DNA of 38,358 bases from Sphingobacterium sp. (GCA_031277715.1 JAITLW010000159.1:1-38358), one strand, 5' to 3'; counted from the first letter of the stretch, positions 24,499 to 33,918 are shown. The notes: generated by a model not told the origin, from the letters alone. A program made the numbers and translations.

Positions 24499-25386
24499 CT
24501 ATGCTATTGTCGCTGACGATGTCTGTGCCTGTCTATCGACCTTTTTAACCAATCCTTGCAACACATTCCCTGGCCCTACTTCAACAAATGATTCTGCTCC
24601 ATCGGCAAGCATGTGCTGAACGGTCTGTGTCCATCTTACGGCACCTGTCAACTGAGCTATAAGATTTTCTTTGATTTTAGCTGGGTCTGTATAAGGCTTC
24701 GCGTCCACATTCTGGTAAATTGGACAAGTTGGAGCTGTGATAACAGTGGCTTCAATCGCAGCCTGTAACTCAACCTTTGCTGGCTCCATCAATGGGGAGT
24801 GAAAAGCTCCTCCAACATTCAGTTTCAACGCACGCTTTGCGCCTGCCTCAGTCAACAATGCACATGCCTTGTCTATTCCTGCGATAGAACCCGAAATAAC
24901 GAGCTGGCCTGGGCAATTGTAGTTCGCTGGAACGACAACATCCTCTACCTGTGCACAAATCCGCTCAACGGTTTCGTCATCCAATCCAAGAATGGCCGCC
25001 ATCGTAGAAGGCTCCACTTCACAGGCTTTTTGCATCGCATTTGCTCGTTTTGCGACAAGTTTCAACCCGTCTTCAAATGATAGCGCCCCAGCCGCAACCA
25101 AAGCAGAGAACTCGCCTAACGAGTGTCCTGCAACCATAGCAGGATTAAAACTATTGCCTAGCGCCTTTGCAAGAATAACAGAATGCAAAAATATAGCCGG
25201 TTGTGTTACTTTCGTCTGTTTCAGATCCTCATCCGTACCCGCAAACATGATATCAGTGATACGAAATCCTAAAATATCGTTCGCCTGTTCAAATAGTGCT
25301 TTTGTTTCTGCATTCAGGTTATAAAGATCTTGTCCCATTCCAACGAATTGGGCTCCCTGACCAGGAAAAATGTAAGCTGTTTTCAT
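24499..25386 (-). CDS. fabD: Malonyl-CoA:ACP transacylase
   Basis: FabD loads malonate onto acyl carrier protein for fatty-acid synthesis. The 295-residue protein has the oxyanion motif FPGQGAQ (8-14), the nucleophile Ser89 in GHSLGE, the substrate-binding Arg region (VAKRANAMQKAC), His196 in GGAFHSPLM, and the end motif VEVGPGNVLQGL. All catalytic residues are present. It stands apart from other fab genes here. An M16 peptidase gene lies 125 nt upstream, and that gap contains two inverted repeats. Confidence 0.97.
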   Translation of the reverse strand: MKTAYIFPGQGAQFVGMGQDLYNLNAETKALFEQANDILGFRITDIMFAGTDEDLKQTKVTQPAIFLHSVILAKALGNSFNPAMVAGHSLGEFSALVAAGALSFEDGLKLVAKRANAMQKACEVEPSTMAAILGLDDETVERICAQVEDVVVPANYNCPGQLVISGSIAGIDKACALLTEAGAKRALKLNVGGAFHSPLMEPAKVELQAAIEATVITAPTCPIYQNVDAKPYTDPAKIKENLIAQLTGAVRWTQTVQHMLADGAESFVEVGPGNVLQGLVKKVDRQAQTSSATIA

Positions 25387-25414
25387 TTGTAAATTATTTG
25401 TTTTCTAATAGCCG

Positions 25415-25430
25415 TCCGCCAGCTGGCGGA
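25415..25430. repeat. 16-bp perfect palindrome TCCGCCAGCTGGCGGA
   Basis: A GC-rich perfect palindrome sits in an otherwise AT-rich 125-bp gap between the M16 peptidase and fabD genes. It is not followed by a T-run on either strand, so it is not a standard terminator. Its composition contrast suggests a dispersed intergenic repeat, possibly introduced by mobility; this is inference. Confidence 0.65.
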
Positions 25431-25459
25431 TCCAGATTTCATCCATTCCTGTTCATGTA

Positions 25460-25476
25460 ATCGCTACTACAGCGAT
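25460..25476. repeat. Small inverted repeat downstream of the M16 peptidase gene
   Basis: ATCGCT (25460-25465), 5-nt loop, AGCGAT (25471-25476). It lies 36 nt after the peptidase stop (minus strand) and 30 nt from the 16-bp palindrome. No U-tract is seen, so terminator function is doubtful. Confidence 0.4.
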
Positions 25477-25511
25477 ATTTCAGATTTGAATGATTTATGT
25501 TTTAAAGATAA

Positions 25512-26744
25512 TTACTTTTCGGGCATAAATTTTAAAGATACTAAGCGTTTCTCGTCAAAGAAGATATTCGACAGTTCGAAAAGATCTTCTGCACTGACCT
25601 TATCTATGCTACTCAGTACATCTTCCAAAGAAATAACCCGTCCGTAATCTATAATATTCTTTGCCTCGGCGATAACCATACTCATTCTGTTTTCTTCAGC
25701 TAAGGCAATCTGTCCTTTAAATTTCTGCTTCGCTCTAGTCAACTGATATTCAGAAACAGGCGTGCTTTTAAGTTTATTTAATTCCTTAAAAACCAGCGAA
25801 ACGGCCTTATTTAGCTTCTCTTCATCTGTCCCCAGATAAATACTGATACTCCCGGTATCTTTATACATGGTAAAATTAGACTCGATCGTATAGGCAATGC
25901 CATATTTCTCACGAATACCGAGATTAAGGATCGAACTCATCCCATACCCTCCGAGCATATTGTTAAGCAAGAGCAGTGCGGTCTTCCGGTCATCGTAGAC
26001 TCCAAAAGTCTGTCCACCCAACATATAGTGTGCCTGATTGATTGGTTTTTCAACAATCTGGTTAATGCTGTTTACAACAGGGACAACTTGTGTCGGGGTA
26101 TCTAAGAGATTCGGTTTTATTTTTCCAAAAATACGCTCCGCCAATCGCTTTACTTGGGTCAATGAATAATCCCCCGAAATAGCGATAACGATCTCCGAGG
26201 TATTGTAGGTATCCTGCATAAAACGAAGAATGTCCGACTTCGTGATGGACTTTAGATCGTCTTCTAAACCTAATATATTATGCCCCAACCCAGACCCCTG
26301 AAATAAAAGGTCTTCAAAATCATCCATTATCGACTCTTCAGGACTATCTAGATAGGAAGCGATTTCGTCTAGAACGACACCCCGCTCTTTCTCTATCTCG
26401 GTATCAGGAAAAGTAGAGTGGAATAAGACATCTTCAAAAAGATCTAATGCCCGTTCCAAATAGGGATTCAGGAACGAAGCGTGCAAACAGGTGTATTCTT
26501 TTGTGGTATAGGCATTCAAATCACCTCCAACATGCTCCAAGCGATTCAAAATCTGATTGGTAGACCGTTTTTCAGTACGCTTAAAAACAAGGTGTTCAAT
26601 AAAATGAGCCATCCCAAACTTACCCTCTTGCTCATTCCTAGATCCGGTATTTACGAGAATACAGCTATGGGTGATAACTGATTTTTGAAAATGCAATAAT
26701 ACGCGTATACCGTTATCCAATTGGATAAGATTGTACTCCTTCAT
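25512..26744 (-). CDS. M16 family zinc metallopeptidase (insulinase/pitrilysin-like)
   Basis: This 410-residue single-unit peptidase has the inverted zinc motif HxxEH (His47, Glu50, His51 in HFIEHLVFK) and the distal ligand Glu127 in VVLDEIASYLDSPEES. The N-terminal catalytic and C-terminal inactive halves are both present (LGGYGMSSILNLGIREKYGIAYTIES is the R/Y-containing C-terminal motif). No signal peptide is visible, so it is probably cytoplasmic, like the processing-peptidase-type YmxG group. Length is normal for that group. It has its own candidate promoter upstream. Confidence 0.94.
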   Translation of the reverse strand: MKEYNLIQLDNGIRVLLHFQKSVITHSCILVNTGSRNEQEGKFGMAHFIEHLVFKRTEKRSTNQILNRLEHVGGDLNAYTTKEYTCLHASFLNPYLERALDLFEDVLFHSTFPDTEIEKERGVVLDEIASYLDSPEESIMDDFEDLLFQGSGLGHNILGLEDDLKSITKSDILRFMQDTYNTSEIVIAISGDYSLTQVKRLAERIFGKIKPNLLDTPTQVVPVVNSINQIVEKPINQAHYMLGGQTFGVYDDRKTALLLLNNMLGGYGMSSILNLGIREKYGIAYTIESNFTMYKDTGSISIYLGTDEEKLNKAVSLVFKELNKLKSTPVSEYQLTRAKQKFKGQIALAEENRMSMVIAEAKNIIDYGRVISLEDVLSSIDKVSAEDLFELSNIFFDEKRLVSLKFMPEK

Positions 26745-26770
26745 TCAGATGGATTTTTTAATAATGAATG

Positions 26771-26798
26771 CAAAGTTACGTAATAAAAGACAAACCAA
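26771..26798 (-). promoter_or_regulatory. Candidate promoter of the M16 peptidase gene
   Basis: Minus strand 26778-26771 reads TAACTTTG (full TAnnTTTG match), with TTG (part of TTGGTTTG) 17 nt upstream at 26798-26796. The start would fall near 26764, giving a leader of about 20 nt. Confidence 0.45.
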
Positions 26799-26852
26799 CA
26801 GCATAAGTGCGGTACCCGCTATCCTCCACAAAACAAGCGAACAACTCATCCA

Positions 26853-26894
26853 CAAAAAAGCACATCCCAAGCAGTTTGCTGCTTGGGATGTGCT
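26853..26894 (-). terminator. Rho-independent terminator of the outer-membrane barrel operon
   Basis: A perfect 16-bp stem (AGCACATCCCAAGCAG at 26859-26874 and its complement at 26879-26894) has a 4-nt loop. On the minus strand it is followed by a run of six T (26859-26854). It begins 28 nt after the barrel gene stop. Confidence 0.92.
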
Positions 26895-26921
26895 GGATAT
26901 AACACAGAGGAGCTTAATATA

Positions 26922-29765
26922 CTACATCCTTGGTCGACGCATACCGCCATGACCTCCACTGTTGTCTTCCAATGGGTTTACTCCGGAAAACTTCTGTAAT
27001 CTAAAGGTGAAGGTCAACATGAAGTAGCGTGCTAATCTATTCGTGCGGCTATCCGTCAAGATATCACCTACAGTACGATTGATATTTGTCTGCTGATTGA
27101 GTAAATCGAAACCTTGCAGACGTAATGCCCCCCTTTGATCTTTCATGAATTTTTGTTCGATATAGCTATTGATAATAAAAGGGTTCGCATTTGTTCGATA
27201 ACCTTTATTAAACTCTTTCGAAATATCCACTCCAAAAATTGTTGTTGGCGTAATATTTACGGAACCGATTAAATTAGGTGTTATCTTGCTCGTATTTGCT
27301 TGATTAAATTCAGGCAAACTCGATTTCGTTATATTATAATTGTAACGAATCCCTGGGTTGATCTCTAGATTTTCCGAAGGGTTGTATCTGAAGAACAACA
27401 TCTGGAAAATATTGGTATTGTTCGTAATCCCTTTATCAAAATCATCTCCTGTCTCACTTCTACTGACATAAGAAATATTCTTATTAAAGGTAACTCCACC
27501 GCCATACATGATATTGTAGGTCTTTTCTTTCAAGGATCGTCCTAAATGATAAAATGAATTGATTGAATACACTGCATCCCCTTCATTTTTATATCCCACT
27601 TCTTGGTAGAGGGTCTGCACTGGCTTATCCGGCTGATTTGGATCCGGATTAGGTTCTTCTACTAAAAATCTTCGGTTCATAGTGACAACTTTATCTTGAG
27701 TCAACTCCGACCGAATCATAGCAAAAAATGTTTTACCTTTTTGGAAATCACCAGAACGGAAACGCACATTCACCGAATGTTTGAACTCTGGGTCTAACTC
27801 CGGATTACCGATGGTTGTATTTGTTCTATTGGTAGACACCTCAAACGGCAGAATCTGAGACACTCCAGGTTCTGAAGATCTACCGGAATAATTAACCGTA
27901 ATGTTGGACTGTCGGGAGAATTTATATTCGAACCGTGCGATCGGAATTATATTAAAGTTAGAACGGTCAATAACTGCAGACTCATTAGCACTAAATGCAT
28001 TACCTTTCAATACAGATGGCTGTACCGCTCCTCCTAATGAATATTTAATTTTATCATTCTCATACAAAAAACTTGCACCGACTTTGTGTGTGGTGAATGC
28101 ATAATCGTAATCATAGGAATAATTCAAAACGCTTGACAGCAATGGATTACCGACCTCATCCTCTGCTCGTTGGCTATTATGGTTATCATAATCATTCGTA
28201 TTAAAATCGTATGTTAATTCTAACTTGCTTTTTGCTCCTAAAGGCTCCAAATAAGAAACCGATGTTCCCGCATTCCAGCTTTTGTTTTCTACATCCCGAA
28301 TGGTTCGCTCATAAATATCCTGAAGCTCCTTATCTTGATTGGAAGGATCGGAAATATAGCGCTGAAACACTTGATTAAAATCATTTGTTGTACGGGCATT
28401 ATCGTAGTTGAAATTGAAGAAAATATTTCTTCCGTTTTCGCTCAAACGACGATTGTATAATCCAGATAGATTATATCTTGGTGCTGTAGATCCCGAGGTT
28501 ACATCTGTAACCTGTCTGTTGTTCAACAAATCACCAATATAGAAAATGGAGCTACCATAGTTATTGGTAGAATTATCATTAAAACCAAATTGAGGGGAAA
28601 GTTTAATAAAGTCCTTATCCGATAATTTCCATTCTATATTACTCTCAAAACGGTGATTTGCACGAATATTATTATTGTTCTCCTCTTTGTCTTCGGTCAA
28701 ATTTTGACCTATGTAGTCCGAAAAAGCAGTCGATATTGTATTATTATCATCTCTACCAAACGAATAACTTCCATCTACTTTTAACTTATCGCTGAATTCA
28801 TGTTTAATATTAACACCAATCGATCCCGTATTGGTAATACCGTCGGAACCACCAAACATACCGCCACCGCGTCCGCCACCGCCACCTTGACGTCCCCGAG
28901 AGCCTCCTCCCATCGAATTAAAATCAAACAATGGCGCATTCATATTGTTCAAATTACCCAATACCGAGACTTGTGTTTTATCCATAAACTGAAACCAGGA
29001 GCCTGTCGTCTGATATCGTTCTTCTGTCCCCGCCCCTACACGAAGCATTCCTGCGAAACCTTTATTGTACTTTGGATCTATCTGAATATCAATAACCTTC
29101 GCCGACTCACCAGATTTATTCCCCGTCAGGTTGGCCATATCTCCAAAGTCATCTACGACCTTAATTTTTTCGATAATATTAGCCGGCAAGTTTTGTGTAG
29201 CAGTCTTTACATCACCGCCGAAAAAATCCTTTCCATTAATACGGACGCGAGTCACCTGCTCTCCCTGCGCCGTCACAGTACCATCTTTGTCGACTTCTAC
29301 GCCCTGCAATTTCTTTAGGGCATCTTCTGCTACAGATCCTTCGCGTAATTTTAAATCCTTAGTAGAATATTCTATTGTATCCCCTTTGACCTGAACCGTA
29401 ACAACACCGTTGATAACGACCTCTTCCAGCATATTGGGGATCCCTAAAAGGATAATGTTAGGCACTAGCATCCTATTATCCTCAACAGGAGTAAACGTAT
29501 AGTTTTTCTCAAACGGCTCAAATCCTAAACTAGAAACTTTTATCTTGAAAGACTGATCCTTCAGGTTATTAAAGGTATAAATTCCACCTACGGAAGAGCT
29601 GGTCTTTAACGTATCTGTTCCTGCAATATAATGCACCGATGCGCCAGCAATAGGTCTTGACAAAGAATCCCGAAGAAATCCCTGCACAATCTTGTTAGAT
29701 TGCGCCTGAACAGAAAAACTAACGAATAGGGCCAACGCCACACTCCACGTCTTAAAAAAATCCAT
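26922..29765 (-). CDS. Outer-membrane beta-barrel protein with carboxypeptidase-regulatory-like and plug-like domains (TonB-receptor type)
   Basis: This is a 947-residue outer-membrane protein. A signal peptide (MDFFKTWSVALALFVSFSVQA) is followed by a CarboxypepD-regulatory-like Ig domain (about 25-105, GFLRDSLSRPIAGASVHY and GGIYTFNNLKD). A plug-like domain follows (about 110-225, EDALKKLQGVEVDKDGTV and RINGKDFFGGDVKTATQNLPANIIEKIKVVDD), and then a long barrel rich in alternating aromatic strands. A Gly/Arg-rich low-complexity insert (about 282-305) sits at the start of the barrel, and the tail is GGHGGMRRPRM. No canonical TonB box was recognised. It forms an operon with the upstream secreted protein (16-nt gap). 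Substrate unknown. Confidence 0.88.
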   Translation of the reverse strand: MDFFKTWSVALALFVSFSVQAQSNKIVQGFLRDSLSRPIAGASVHYIAGTDTLKTSSSVGGIYTFNNLKDQSFKIKVSSLGFEPFEKNYTFTPVEDNRMLVPNIILLGIPNMLEEVVINGVVTVQVKGDTIEYSTKDLKLREGSVAEDALKKLQGVEVDKDGTVTAQGEQVTRVRINGKDFFGGDVKTATQNLPANIIEKIKVVDDFGDMANLTGNKSGESAKVIDIQIDPKYNKGFAGMLRVGAGTEERYQTTGSWFQFMDKTQVSVLGNLNNMNAPLFDFNSMGGGSRGRQGGGGGRGGGMFGGSDGITNTGSIGVNIKHEFSDKLKVDGSYSFGRDDNNTISTAFSDYIGQNLTEDKEENNNNIRANHRFESNIEWKLSDKDFIKLSPQFGFNDNSTNNYGSSIFYIGDLLNNRQVTDVTSGSTAPRYNLSGLYNRRLSENGRNIFFNFNYDNARTTNDFNQVFQRYISDPSNQDKELQDIYERTIRDVENKSWNAGTSVSYLEPLGAKSKLELTYDFNTNDYDNHNSQRAEDEVGNPLLSSVLNYSYDYDYAFTTHKVGASFLYENDKIKYSLGGAVQPSVLKGNAFSANESAVIDRSNFNIIPIARFEYKFSRQSNITVNYSGRSSEPGVSQILPFEVSTNRTNTTIGNPELDPEFKHSVNVRFRSGDFQKGKTFFAMIRSELTQDKVVTMNRRFLVEEPNPDPNQPDKPVQTLYQEVGYKNEGDAVYSINSFYHLGRSLKEKTYNIMYGGGVTFNKNISYVSRSETGDDFDKGITNNTNIFQMLFFRYNPSENLEINPGIRYNYNITKSSLPEFNQANTSKITPNLIGSVNITPTTIFGVDISKEFNKGYRTNANPFIINSYIEQKFMKDQRGALRLQGFDLLNQQTNINRTVGDILTDSRTNRLARYFMLTFTFRLQKFSGVNPLEDNSGGHGGMRRPRM

Positions 29766-29780
29766 ATGTTTATATTCTCT

Positions 29781-30515
29781 CTATTTTATCGTACCGAGGA
29801 GCCAAACCATTGTCTCCTCTTTGTACGGATCTTTTAGCACCGTCTCTGTGGGACTTGTTCCATAAATCTGTACATTGCTCGGTCTATTACGCGAATCTCC
29901 TGTCTTTTTCATTTGAAAAAACTGCGTATTAATCCCTACCTGCACCGCAACCCTATCACTCTTAAAATCTATCAACTCCAAGGGAATAACAGATTCGTAG
30001 ACCAAAAGATTCTGCTCATCAAATCGCGCTACTGCTTGGATACCGTAGGTATTATCAAAGGACAGAAGCCCATCAACGACCCTATTAAAACCTGATATCA
30101 GGTATCCCCGAACACTTTTTAACAGCTCATCCTTTATATTATTTGCATCAAAATCTTCATCCTGGCTCAAGGCCCGCAATCGCTCTCTATCTACAAACGG
30201 GTATACAAGCTTAGCCCCTTCTTTTTTCTTTTCATTATAGCTGATATTTACAAAGACACCGTTGCGCAATGCCTCCCGCTGTAACATATCATCTTTAACA
30301 CGTACTGCGATAAACAGTTTGTCCCCATTCTTACTGACGCCAAAAGACCAAAAATCGCTTTCGGGATTATACAATTTATCGGACCATTCCGTGAGATTAC
30401 CATCTAAAGCAACTTTCTCAACTTTCTGGAAAGTATAATCCTGTTTTTTTTTCTTCTGTGCAAATAGCACGAATGGGCTACAACAGATCAGAAATAGGAT
30501 ATTAAATTTATTCAT
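29781..30515 (-). CDS. Secreted CBM9/DOMON-like protein
   Basis: This 244-residue protein has a signal peptide (MNKFNILFLICCSPFVLFA, cleavage before Q). The opening VALDGNLTEWSDKLYNPESDF and the FSFGVS/KLFIAVRVKDD pair of strands recall the carbohydrate-binding family 9-like (DOMON-like) fold. The open frame extends 10 codons upstream to 30545, but the ATG at 30515 places the signal peptide correctly. It lies directly before the outer-membrane barrel gene, so the two probably act together at the cell surface. The fold call comes from the N-terminal half only; the ligand is unknown. A near-match promoter box (TCTCTTTG, 30550-30543) lies upstream. Confidence 0.72.
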   Translation of the reverse strand: MNKFNILFLICCSPFVLFAQKKKKQDYTFQKVEKVALDGNLTEWSDKLYNPESDFWSFGVSKNGDKLFIAVRVKDDMLQREALRNGVFVNISYNEKKKEGAKLVYPFVDRERLRALSQDEDFDANNIKDELLKSVRGYLISGFNRVVDGLLSFDNTYGIQAVARFDEQNLLVYESVIPLELIDFKSDRVAVQVGINTQFFQMKKTGDSRNRPSNVQIYGTSPTETVLKDPYKEETMVWLLGTIK

Positions 30516-30619
30516 CAGCAATTTATGTTTACTTTTACAGGACAAAGAGATGTAAAAGTTTCTTTAAATCGTCAATATCTTTACAAAAAAATGAAGAAGT
30601 AGTGTAAATAAGTGTTAAC

Positions 30620-31258
30620 ATGGCGATATCACAGATAAGTTACACTGAAAATCAAAGTATGCTTTTATCCCAATTTCAGAATGAATTCGTAGAAGCCGGA
30701 TGCGACGAGGCAGGTCGTGGATGCCTCGCCGGCCCTGTCTTTGCTGCGGCCGTTATATTTCCAAAGGACTATTACAATCCTATTCTCAATGACTCAAAAA
30801 AACTGTCGGAAAAGAAAAGAAATGAACTCCGTCCAATAATAGAAAAGGAAGCTTTAGCTTTTGCTGTCTGTAGCGTGACACCCCAAGAAATCGACAAGAT
30901 AAATATTCACAATGCGTCTTATAAAGCCATGCATTTAGCTCTGGATGCGCTAAGCCTCACGGCAGAACATTTGATTATTGATGGCAATAAATTTATACCC
31001 TATAAAACAGTACCTCATACCTGTATTGTAAAAGGTGATGGTAAATACCTATCAATTGCGGCAGCATCTATTCTCGCTAAAACATATAGAGATGAATACA
31101 TGGATAGGATTGCGGACGAATTCCCTCAATATGAGTGGCGCTCAAACAAAGGGTATCCAACCATTGTACATCGAAAAGCTGTATTGGAGCATGGGCCGAC
31201 GATACACCATAGACGTACATTCCGAGTTACCGATCCGCAGTTAAAACTAGAATTATAA
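30620..31258 (+). CDS. rnhB: Ribonuclease HII
   Basis: RNase HII cuts RNA in RNA-DNA hybrids, including single misincorporated ribonucleotides. The 212-residue protein has the N-terminal catalytic motif GCDEAGRGCLAGPV (Asp29, Glu30), LNDSKKLSEKKR, the third acidic residue in LIIDGNKF, and the KGDGKYLSIAAASILAKTYRDEYM block with the fourth. The C-terminus WRSNKGYPTIVHRKAVLEHGPTIHHRRTF is typical. A second in-frame Met at residue 14 (30659) is closer to the usual family start and may be the true one. It is divergent from the CBM9-like gene and ends in a bidirectional terminator. Confidence 0.96.
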   Translation: MAISQISYTENQSMLLSQFQNEFVEAGCDEAGRGCLAGPVFAAAVIFPKDYYNPILNDSKKLSEKKRNELRPIIEKEALAFAVCSVTPQEIDKINIHNASYKAMHLALDALSLTAEHLIIDGNKFIPYKTVPHTCIVKGDGKYLSIAAASILAKTYRDEYMDRIADEFPQYEWRSNKGYPTIVHRKAVLEHGPTIHHRRTFRVTDPQLKLEL

Positions 31259-31296
31259 AGAAACGGGCTACCTAAAATTAAGTAGCCCGTTTCTTT
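31257..31296. terminator. Bidirectional terminator between rnhB and the YfhO gene
   Basis: A perfect 15-bp stem (AAAGAAACGGGCTAC 31257-31271, complement 31282-31296) has a 10-nt loop. It begins inside the rnhB stop codon and ends 18 nt from the stop of the convergent gene. The A and T flanks give short U-runs in both directions, so it can serve both genes. Confidence 0.88.
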
Positions 31297-31314
31297 ATCG
31301 TAGTATACAGTATG

Positions 31315-33780
31315 TTAGTTGGATACTTTCTTTCTTCTACTCGAAATCACTACTACTCCAGCCAAACCAGCGACCAAGATAATAGAACCTATTAAAGATA
31401 CTATATTCGAAGTCTTCATTGTCGGTGAGTCGAAAACGAATTCTACTTTATGATTTCCACCAGGCAACTGTAAGCCTCTCAATATATAATCGGCCCGGAT
31501 GATAGGAACTTCTTCGCCATCAACATATGCTTTCCAACCCTTATCATAATATACTTCGGAGAACACAGCAAAGACGTCATTTGGCGCCGTATACTCATAC
31601 TCCATTTTGTCAGGATGGTAAGACGTAAGCTTGATATCAGCGTTATTTGGTCGGCCCAATCGAGCGGCGTTAACTTTACCTTTAAACTCATCGTGCACAA
31701 AAGCTTCTTTCGCTGGATCGAAACTACTGATGGCCTGCATCTCCTGTGCATTATCTTTGACAAAGGTTACCTTGTCAACAAACCAGGCATTTCCTGCCGC
31801 CGTAGATCTACGCTGAATACGCTCCGCTCCATTGTTCGGATCACGGGTAATAACGTAACGAACATTAAACATATCCAAGACATCTTCATTGATAGCACCA
31901 TTGAACTGATGCTCCAATAGTTCCTGAAAACGCATCAATTTAGCAGCATGATATCCACCTAGACTTTTATGAAAATAGGAGGCTTTAGCATCTGAAAACG
32001 GATTTGTCGTCATATCAAGCACACGATAGTGTGGATCCTTATCCATACGAATAAGCTGATCTACCTCCCGCTCCTGGATCGGATTTTTTGTAAGACTCTC
32101 ATCAATAAATGTATCATTGTTCAGGTAACGCTTATCCACCGTCCAAAGATCCAACAGGGTAATAAGTCCAATCCCTATCACTAGAACATTGGCAGAGAGT
32201 TTCTTCTTGACAAAGAACCAAGTCAAAGCAAAAACGACAAGTACGATTCCGAAGGACCGCCATGCATCTGCAGAAGCAAGATCTGCCCTGTCTTTTATTA
32301 GCTCAGCCGAAAGCTGGTTTGCAAGATTTGCATCCCCAAAATTTTGCGTAAGCATGCTTATAAACTCCTGATGATTCGAAGCTTTAAACGCAAGAATGTT
32401 CGGCATCAATGCTACCGCCACACAAATAATACCGACAATACCGAAACTGTAAAGTACCTTTTTATCCAACTGAACGATCTCACTGCCTCTATTGACCAAT
32501 TCATTGACCGCCAAAATAGCCAGTAACGGAATCAAAATAGATGGAATAATCAGAATAGATTCTACTGCCCTAAATTTGTTATACATCGGGAAGTAATCAA
32601 AGAACAAATCAGAGACAAAAGGAAAGTGCCTACCGAATGATAAAAGAATGGTGAGTCCAATCGCGGATAGTATCCACCATTTTAATCTGTCCTTGACAAT
32701 AAAAATACCTAAAACAAACAAGAAGATAATACCCGCACCAAAATACCAAGGTCCAGATGTAAAGCTTTTCTCTCCCCAATACGTAGGCAAACTCTGCGCC
32801 ATCTGTAGCGCCTGGTTTTGAGGCACTCCTAATCCAAGGAAAAACTTAACAACATGAGAATCTGCCCCTAGTACTCCCTGGCTTTTTCCACCATAAGCAT
32901 TAGGTATCAAAAAGGTAATATTCTCCCCTACTCCTTGGCTCCAGGCATACGCATAGTCTTTATCTAACCCTGCACTTTTTCCTCCTTCTTCAACCTTTAC
33001 GATATTTGCCTTACCACGGGTGGTCAACTTGCTGTACTCATAAGTAGGGAATAAAACCGTCGCATTGACAGCTACCGCAATAGCTACGGCTCCCAACTGT
33101 AGACCGGTAGCTTTTGCAAAAGCAGGAAGCTTTTTGTCCCGAATAGCATAATATAACTCAAAACCAACGAAAACCAACAATGCAATAAACAAATAATAGG
33201 TCATCTGCACGTGATTGGTCCGGATTTCCAAAGCAAGAAATACAGCCAACAAAATAGGCCCCCATAACTTACTTCCCCGATAACACAACAAGACAGCTCC
33301 AATGATAGGTGCTAAATAAGCAATAGCATAGGCTTTATTGACGTGACCGGCTTCTATATAAATAAAGTTATAAGACGAAAAGGTAATCGCTATGGCACCT
33401 ACAGCTGCCAACCAAGGTTTTATCCGCAGGACGCAAAGCAAGAAATAACTTCCCAAAAGGTAAATTAAAACAACGTCTGCAGGTAAAGGAAAAACTGTCT
33501 TTATAACGCGACTGACATAGGTCGTAATATTCGTTGTATGCTCATACCAAATTTGATAAGTAGGCATCCCCCCAAACATCGAATTGGTCCACTGTGGCGC
33601 ATGTCCGTCTTTGGCCTTGTAATCGAAAAGCTCTTTTTGGCTTCCCATCGCCTGCATAACGTCATGTTGCGACAATGCTTTTCCCTGCCAAACCGGAGAG
33701 AAGTAAAAAAACACTAACACAAAGAATATCGCAATAACAATTAAATGCGAGGAATTCTCTTTAAACCAATTTTTCATCAA
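31315..33780 (-). CDS. YfhO family membrane protein
   Basis: This 821-residue polytopic protein has about a dozen transmembrane helices in the first 540 residues, a soluble region (about 560-770) and a final helix (about 792-812). The YfhO-type opening (FFYFSPVWQGKALSQHDVMQAMGSQKE, with WTNSMFGGMPTYQ) and the terminal VFAVFSEVYYDKGWKAYVDGEEVPIIRADYILRGLQLPGG with a preceding YHPDKMEYEY are characteristic. YfhO-type proteins are GT-C glycosyltransferase-like; in Gram-positive bacteria relatives act in teichoic acid glycosylation. The role in a Gram-negative is not known. It is a single gene with its own upstream region. Confidence 0.92.
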   Translation of the reverse strand: MMKNWFKENSSHLIVIAIFFVLVFFYFSPVWQGKALSQHDVMQAMGSQKELFDYKAKDGHAPQWTNSMFGGMPTYQIWYEHTTNITTYVSRVIKTVFPLPADVVLIYLLGSYFLLCVLRIKPWLAAVGAIAITFSSYNFIYIEAGHVNKAYAIAYLAPIIGAVLLCYRGSKLWGPILLAVFLALEIRTNHVQMTYYLFIALLVFVGFELYYAIRDKKLPAFAKATGLQLGAVAIAVAVNATVLFPTYEYSKLTTRGKANIVKVEEGGKSAGLDKDYAYAWSQGVGENITFLIPNAYGGKSQGVLGADSHVVKFFLGLGVPQNQALQMAQSLPTYWGEKSFTSGPWYFGAGIIFLFVLGIFIVKDRLKWWILSAIGLTILLSFGRHFPFVSDLFFDYFPMYNKFRAVESILIIPSILIPLLAILAVNELVNRGSEIVQLDKKVLYSFGIVGIICVAVALMPNILAFKASNHQEFISMLTQNFGDANLANQLSAELIKDRADLASADAWRSFGIVLVVFALTWFFVKKKLSANVLVIGIGLITLLDLWTVDKRYLNNDTFIDESLTKNPIQEREVDQLIRMDKDPHYRVLDMTTNPFSDAKASYFHKSLGGYHAAKLMRFQELLEHQFNGAINEDVLDMFNVRYVITRDPNNGAERIQRRSTAAGNAWFVDKVTFVKDNAQEMQAISSFDPAKEAFVHDEFKGKVNAARLGRPNNADIKLTSYHPDKMEYEYTAPNDVFAVFSEVYYDKGWKAYVDGEEVPIIRADYILRGLQLPGGNHKVEFVFDSPTMKTSNIVSLIGSIILVAGLAGVVVISSRRKKVSN

Positions 33781-33887
33781 ATAATTTTTCTTTTAAAGGT
33801 TATGAATTCACCATGAGCATATTTTTCTATCATAAAGCTCACCATGTGTCCATGAATAAGTTAAGAGGTTATGCCTTTTATAAAGCT

Positions 33888-33918
33888 CAAACCTACATAA
33901 ATTCATTTTTATATGCAA
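33888..33918 (-). promoter_or_regulatory. Candidate promoter of the YfhO gene
   Basis: Minus strand 33895-33888 reads TAGGTTTG (full TAnnTTTG match), and 33918-33916 reads TTG with a 20-nt spacing. The predicted leader is about 100 nt and includes two copies of ATAAAGCTCA on the plus strand (about 33832 and 33880; the second lies at the box itself) and two of TCACCATG (33808 and 33839). Confidence 0.45.
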
